From Aequorivita viscosa (GTDB taxonomy: Bacteria; Bacteroidota; Bacteroidia; Flavobacteriales; Flavobacteriaceae): a stretch of DNA of 64,000 nucleotides. A program made the translations under genes and the position numbers. The stretch covers positions 1 through 64,000 of the forward strand of contig NZ_FNNS01000019.1 in the NCBI RefSeq assembly GCF_900106795.1, given 5' to 3'. The number at the start of each line of letters is the position of its first letter. Position 1 is the stretch's first letter. The notes beneath the pieces are model-generated. The model did no database searches. It had not been told where the DNA came from and worked only from the letters and a program-made list of their open reading frames with translations. Of this stretch, positions 61,629 to 64,000 are shown in pieces.

Positions 61629-62114
61629 ATGTTGACAGAATTTAAAAACCTCCCTGATAATTCTAGAATTTGGGTATATCAGGCAAACCGAAAATTAAGC
61701 GAACAAGAAGTTGCTGAAATTACAGAAAAAACAAACGAGTTTTTAACCAAATGGACAGCCCACGGTGCAGCACTCGAAGCTGCATTGGAGATTAAATATA
61801 ACCGCTTTATTGTTATCGGGCTTAATCAAGCAAACGCCTCGGCCTCTGGGTGCAGTATTGATGCCTCAGTTCACTTTATTCAAACGTTAGAGAAAGAATA
61901 TGATATTGATTTACTCGATAAAATGAACGTTACCTTTTACTCCGGCGAATTCATTGCTTATAAGCCTTTAGCCGAGTTTAAAAAAATGGCGAAAGATAAG
62001 TCGGTTTCAAAAAATACAGTTGTTTTCAATAATCTTGTAAATACAAAAGCAGAGTATCTTGAAAACTGGGAAGTGCCTGCAAAAGAAAGCTGGCACAGTA
62101 GATTTTTATCATAA
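61629..62114 (+). CDS. Conserved Bacteroidota protein often labelled ABC transporter ATPase
   Basis: A 161-residue cytoplasmic protein (MLTEFKNLPDNSRIWVYQANRKL). I recall homologues named ABC transporter ATPase, but no Walker A or B motif or signature LSGGQ is present, so that name looks like a misannotation. Conserved-looking stretches are FLTKWTAHGAALEAALEI, FIVIGLNQANASASGCSID and SVHFIQTLEKEYDIDLLDK. Possible single-domain alpha/beta fold. It precedes the GH3 gene by 16 bp and may share its transcript. Function unknown. Confidence 0.85.
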   Translation: MLTEFKNLPDNSRIWVYQANRKLSEQEVAEITEKTNEFLTKWTAHGAALEAALEIKYNRFIVIGLNQANASASGCSIDASVHFIQTLEKEYDIDLLDKMNVTFYSGEFIAYKPLAEFKKMAKDKSVSKNTVVFNNLVNTKAEYLENWEVPAKESWHSRFLS

Positions 62115-62130
62115 AAAAGCGCTCATAGCT

Positions 62131-64000
62131 ATGAAGAAAGCATTGCTTTTTATTTTTACTTTATTCGTTTGTTTTACGGTTTTGTCCCAAGAAAGAAATC
62201 CGCTAATTGTTAAGGGTGAATTCATAAACCAAAAGAAATGGGTCGATAGTATTTATGAAAATATGACTATCCAAGAAAAAATGGGGCAACTCTTTATGGT
62301 CGATATTTTTTCTAGCGATCCTAAATCTAAATCCGATAAAATAAAAGACCTTATTTCCAATTACCACATTGGGGGAGTAATCTTTTCAAAAGGAGGGCCT
62401 ATGCAACAGGCTAAACTTAACAATGAGTTTCAGGAATTAGCTAAAGTTCCATTAATGATTGGGATGGACGCCGAATGGGGACTCTCCATGCGCCTCGACT
62501 CGACCTATGCTTTTCCTTGGAATATGACATTGGGCGCTATTACAGATAATAAAATTGTTGAAAAAGTAGGTAAGCGAATTGGAGAACATTCCAAACGGTT
62601 AGGAGTGCACATTAACTTTGCACCTGTAGTGGATATTAATACGAATCCGAAAAATCCAATTATCGGAAATCGTTCTTTTGGAGAGGATAAAAAAAATGTA
62701 ACCGAAAAGGCACTCGCTTTTATGAAAGGTATGCAAAGCGCTGGAATTATGGGTAGCGCAAAGCATTTTCCTGGTCACGGCGATACAGATCAAGACAGTC
62801 ATAAAACCTTGCCTACAATAGATTTTTCTAGGGAAAGACTAGATACCTTAGAACTCTATCCTTATAGGAGGTTGATAAATGAAGGTCTTAACAGTGTAAT
62901 GGTTGCCCACTTAAATGTTCCTGCCCTAGAACCGCAATATAATTTTCCCTCCTCACTTTCTTCCAAAATAGTTACAGAACTTCTAAAAGAGGAATTAGGT
63001 TTCAACGGACTTATTTTTACCGATGCACTAAATATGAAAGGCGCGTCTAACTTCAAAAATCCGGGTGAAATAGAACTTGCAGCTTTTTTAGCGGGAAACG
63101 ATATATTGTTAATTCCTGAAGATGTGCCAAAAGCCATGGCGTTCTTGGTAACGGCCTATGAAAACGAAATAATTACAGAAAAACGTCTAGCAACATCGGT
63201 TAAGAAAATTCTGTATGCCAAATATAAAGTGGGTTTAAACAACTATAAACCCGTAAATATGACTTATTTGGTAGAAAGCCTGAATACGGTTAATGATGAT
63301 GCCCTTTATGAAGAAGCAATGGCAAATGCATTGACTGTTATAAAAAATGATCGCGCCATTCTTCCTATAAAAGATTTAAAAAAGAAAAGCATAGCGTATA
63401 TCAATCTAGGTGATGATTCGGGAGAAGATTTTCTAAATGAATTAAAAAAATATGGCAATGTAACGTGGGTGAAAGCAAATAGCTTAGACGAGTATATCGA
63501 AAAACTTAAAGAATATAATTATGTAATTATTGGTTTTCATAAATCGAACGACAATCCTTGGCGAAAGTTTGAATTTACCGATAAAGAATTGGTTTGGATG
63601 TATGAAATCGCTCGAACAAATACCGTTATTCTCGATGTTTTTGCCAGGCCATATGCCATGTTGGATTTAAAAACGACAGCCAATTTTGAAGGTGTAATAA
63701 TGTCGTATCAAAACAGTAAAATTTCTCAGCAATTATCTGCCCAACTTATTTTTGGAGCAAGAGAGGCTAAAGGAAAACTTCCTGTTTCTTTAGGTGAAGA
63801 TTTTCCTTTAAATACTAATTTCAACACAAAATCTTTACGACGACTTCAATACGGAACTCCCGAAAGTGTTGGAATGAATAGTCATAAACTAAGAAAAATA
63901 GATTCGCTTGCAGCGAAAGGTATAAAAGAAGGCATGTTCCCGGGAGCACAAATTTTAGTGGCTCGAAAAGGAAAAGTTATTTATCAAAAAAACTTCGGCT
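62131..64000 (+). CDS. Glycoside hydrolase family 3 fused to a serine hydrolase (3' end outside window)
   Basis: 623 residues are visible; the gene continues past the right edge. Signal peptide MKKALLFIFTLFVCFTVLSQ. GH3 domain (~30-370) with the NagZ-type motif KHFPGHGDTDQDSH (211-224) and nucleophile D298 in FTDALNMKG; this points to beta-N-acetylhexosaminidase (cell wall recycling). A GH3 C-terminal domain (~375-560) follows, then from ~575 the start of a beta-lactamase/esterase domain (SVGMNSHKLRKIDSLAAKG, GMFPGAQILVARKG). Such fusions are known in Bacteroidota. The catalytic serine of the second domain lies beyond the window. Confidence 0.92.
   Translation, partial: MKKALLFIFTLFVCFTVLSQERNPLIVKGEFINQKKWVDSIYENMTIQEKMGQLFMVDIFSSDPKSKSDKIKDLISNYHIGGVIFSKGGPMQQAKLNNEFQELAKVPLMIGMDAEWGLSMRLDSTYAFPWNMTLGAITDNKIVEKVGKRIGEHSKRLGVHINFAPVVDINTNPKNPIIGNRSFGEDKKNVTEKALAFMKGMQSAGIMGSAKHFPGHGDTDQDSHKTLPTIDFSRERLDTLELYPYRRLINEGLNSVMVAHLNVPALEPQYNFPSSLSSKIVTELLKEELGFNGLIFTDALNMKGASNFKNPGEIELAAFLAGNDILLIPEDVPKAMAFLVTAYENEIITEKRLATSVKKILYAKYKVGLNNYKPVNMTYLVESLNTVNDDALYEEAMANALTVIKNDRAILPIKDLKKKSIAYINLGDDSGEDFLNELKKYGNVTWVKANSLDEYIEKLKEYNYVIIGFHKSNDNPWRKFEFTDKELVWMYEIARTNTVILDVFARPYAMLDLKTTANFEGVIMSYQNSKISQQLSAQLIFGAREAKGKLPVSLGEDFPLNTNFNTKSLRRLQYGTPESVGMNSHKLRKIDSLAAKGIKEGMFPGAQILVARKGKVIYQKNFG

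Overview
The window is AT-rich chromosomal DNA from a member of the Bacteroidota, most likely a (marine-type) Flavobacteriaceae. Evidence: many intergenic regions carry the Bacteroidota -7 promoter motif TAnnTTTG and no clear Shine-Dalgarno sequences; gene orders are typical of the family (tpx-dgkA-ftsK-lolA-lptF/G-ribBA; lptD divergent from amiC-mlaD-Fe-S reductase; tamB-tamL); TamA is replaced by a lipoprotein form; and secreted proteins have the flavobacterial VGIGTxxPHxSSxLD type N-terminus. No species is assigned.

Layout. 1-500: the 3' end of an ISL3-like transposase, then a tRNA-Ser(UGA) with its terminator. 0.6-4.2 kb: a nitroreductase, an orphan KdnA-like sugar aminotransferase and hemN. 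4.3-12.5 kb, all minus strand: envelope and redox genes (ribBA with a degenerate GCH-II half, LptF/G permease, LolA, FtsK, DgkA, Tpx, then a Prx-Trx-small protein operon). 12.6-17.9 kb: NhaC antiporter, a membrane TPR-LuxR regulator, a possible 47-residue ORF and a secreted YadA-head fibre protein. 17.9-30.3 kb: metabolic genes (methionine gamma-lyase type enzyme, lpdA, lpxD, yebC, pterin dehydratase, SDR, a glutaminase gene broken by one stop codon, gcvT, aldehyde dehydrogenase, thioesterase) and an MscS channel with a DUF3817 protein. 30.39-31.23 kb: four tandem copies of a ~206-bp repeat rich in hairpins. 31.3-35.7 kb: heavy-metal P-type ATPase divergent from a Crp-type regulator, pirin, YceI. 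35.8-43.3 kb: TamB and TamL. 43.4-47.3 kb: saccharopine dehydrogenase-like enzyme, MsrA, a DUF1508 protein and a second YadA-head fibre. 47.3-52.1 kb: a structured non-coding stretch, rplS, a DUF885 lipoprotein peptidase, trmD and a DUF748 protein. 52.3-64 kb: a long-form GAPDH, LptD, a cell-wall amidase, MlaD, an Hdr-like Fe-S reductase pair, a conserved small protein and the start of a GH3-serine hydrolase fusion that runs off the right edge.

Functional themes are outer-membrane construction (LptF/G, LptD, LolA, LpxD, TamB/TamL, MlaD, amidase), peroxide and methionine repair (Tpx, Prx, Trx, MsrA), and central metabolism. There is no CRISPR array, prophage, rRNA operon or obvious defence island. 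The strongest unusual signals are the 206-bp repeat cluster, the nonsense codon in glsA, two 8-bp-periodic AAACTYNT arrays upstream of kdnA-like and lpdA, the duplicated trimeric-fibre genes, a nested hairpin in the 47.3-47.8 kb gap, and several enzymes lacking family-defining residues (RibBA, Tpx, GAPDH, the SDR). I found no single cassette that I can defend as a wholly new system.
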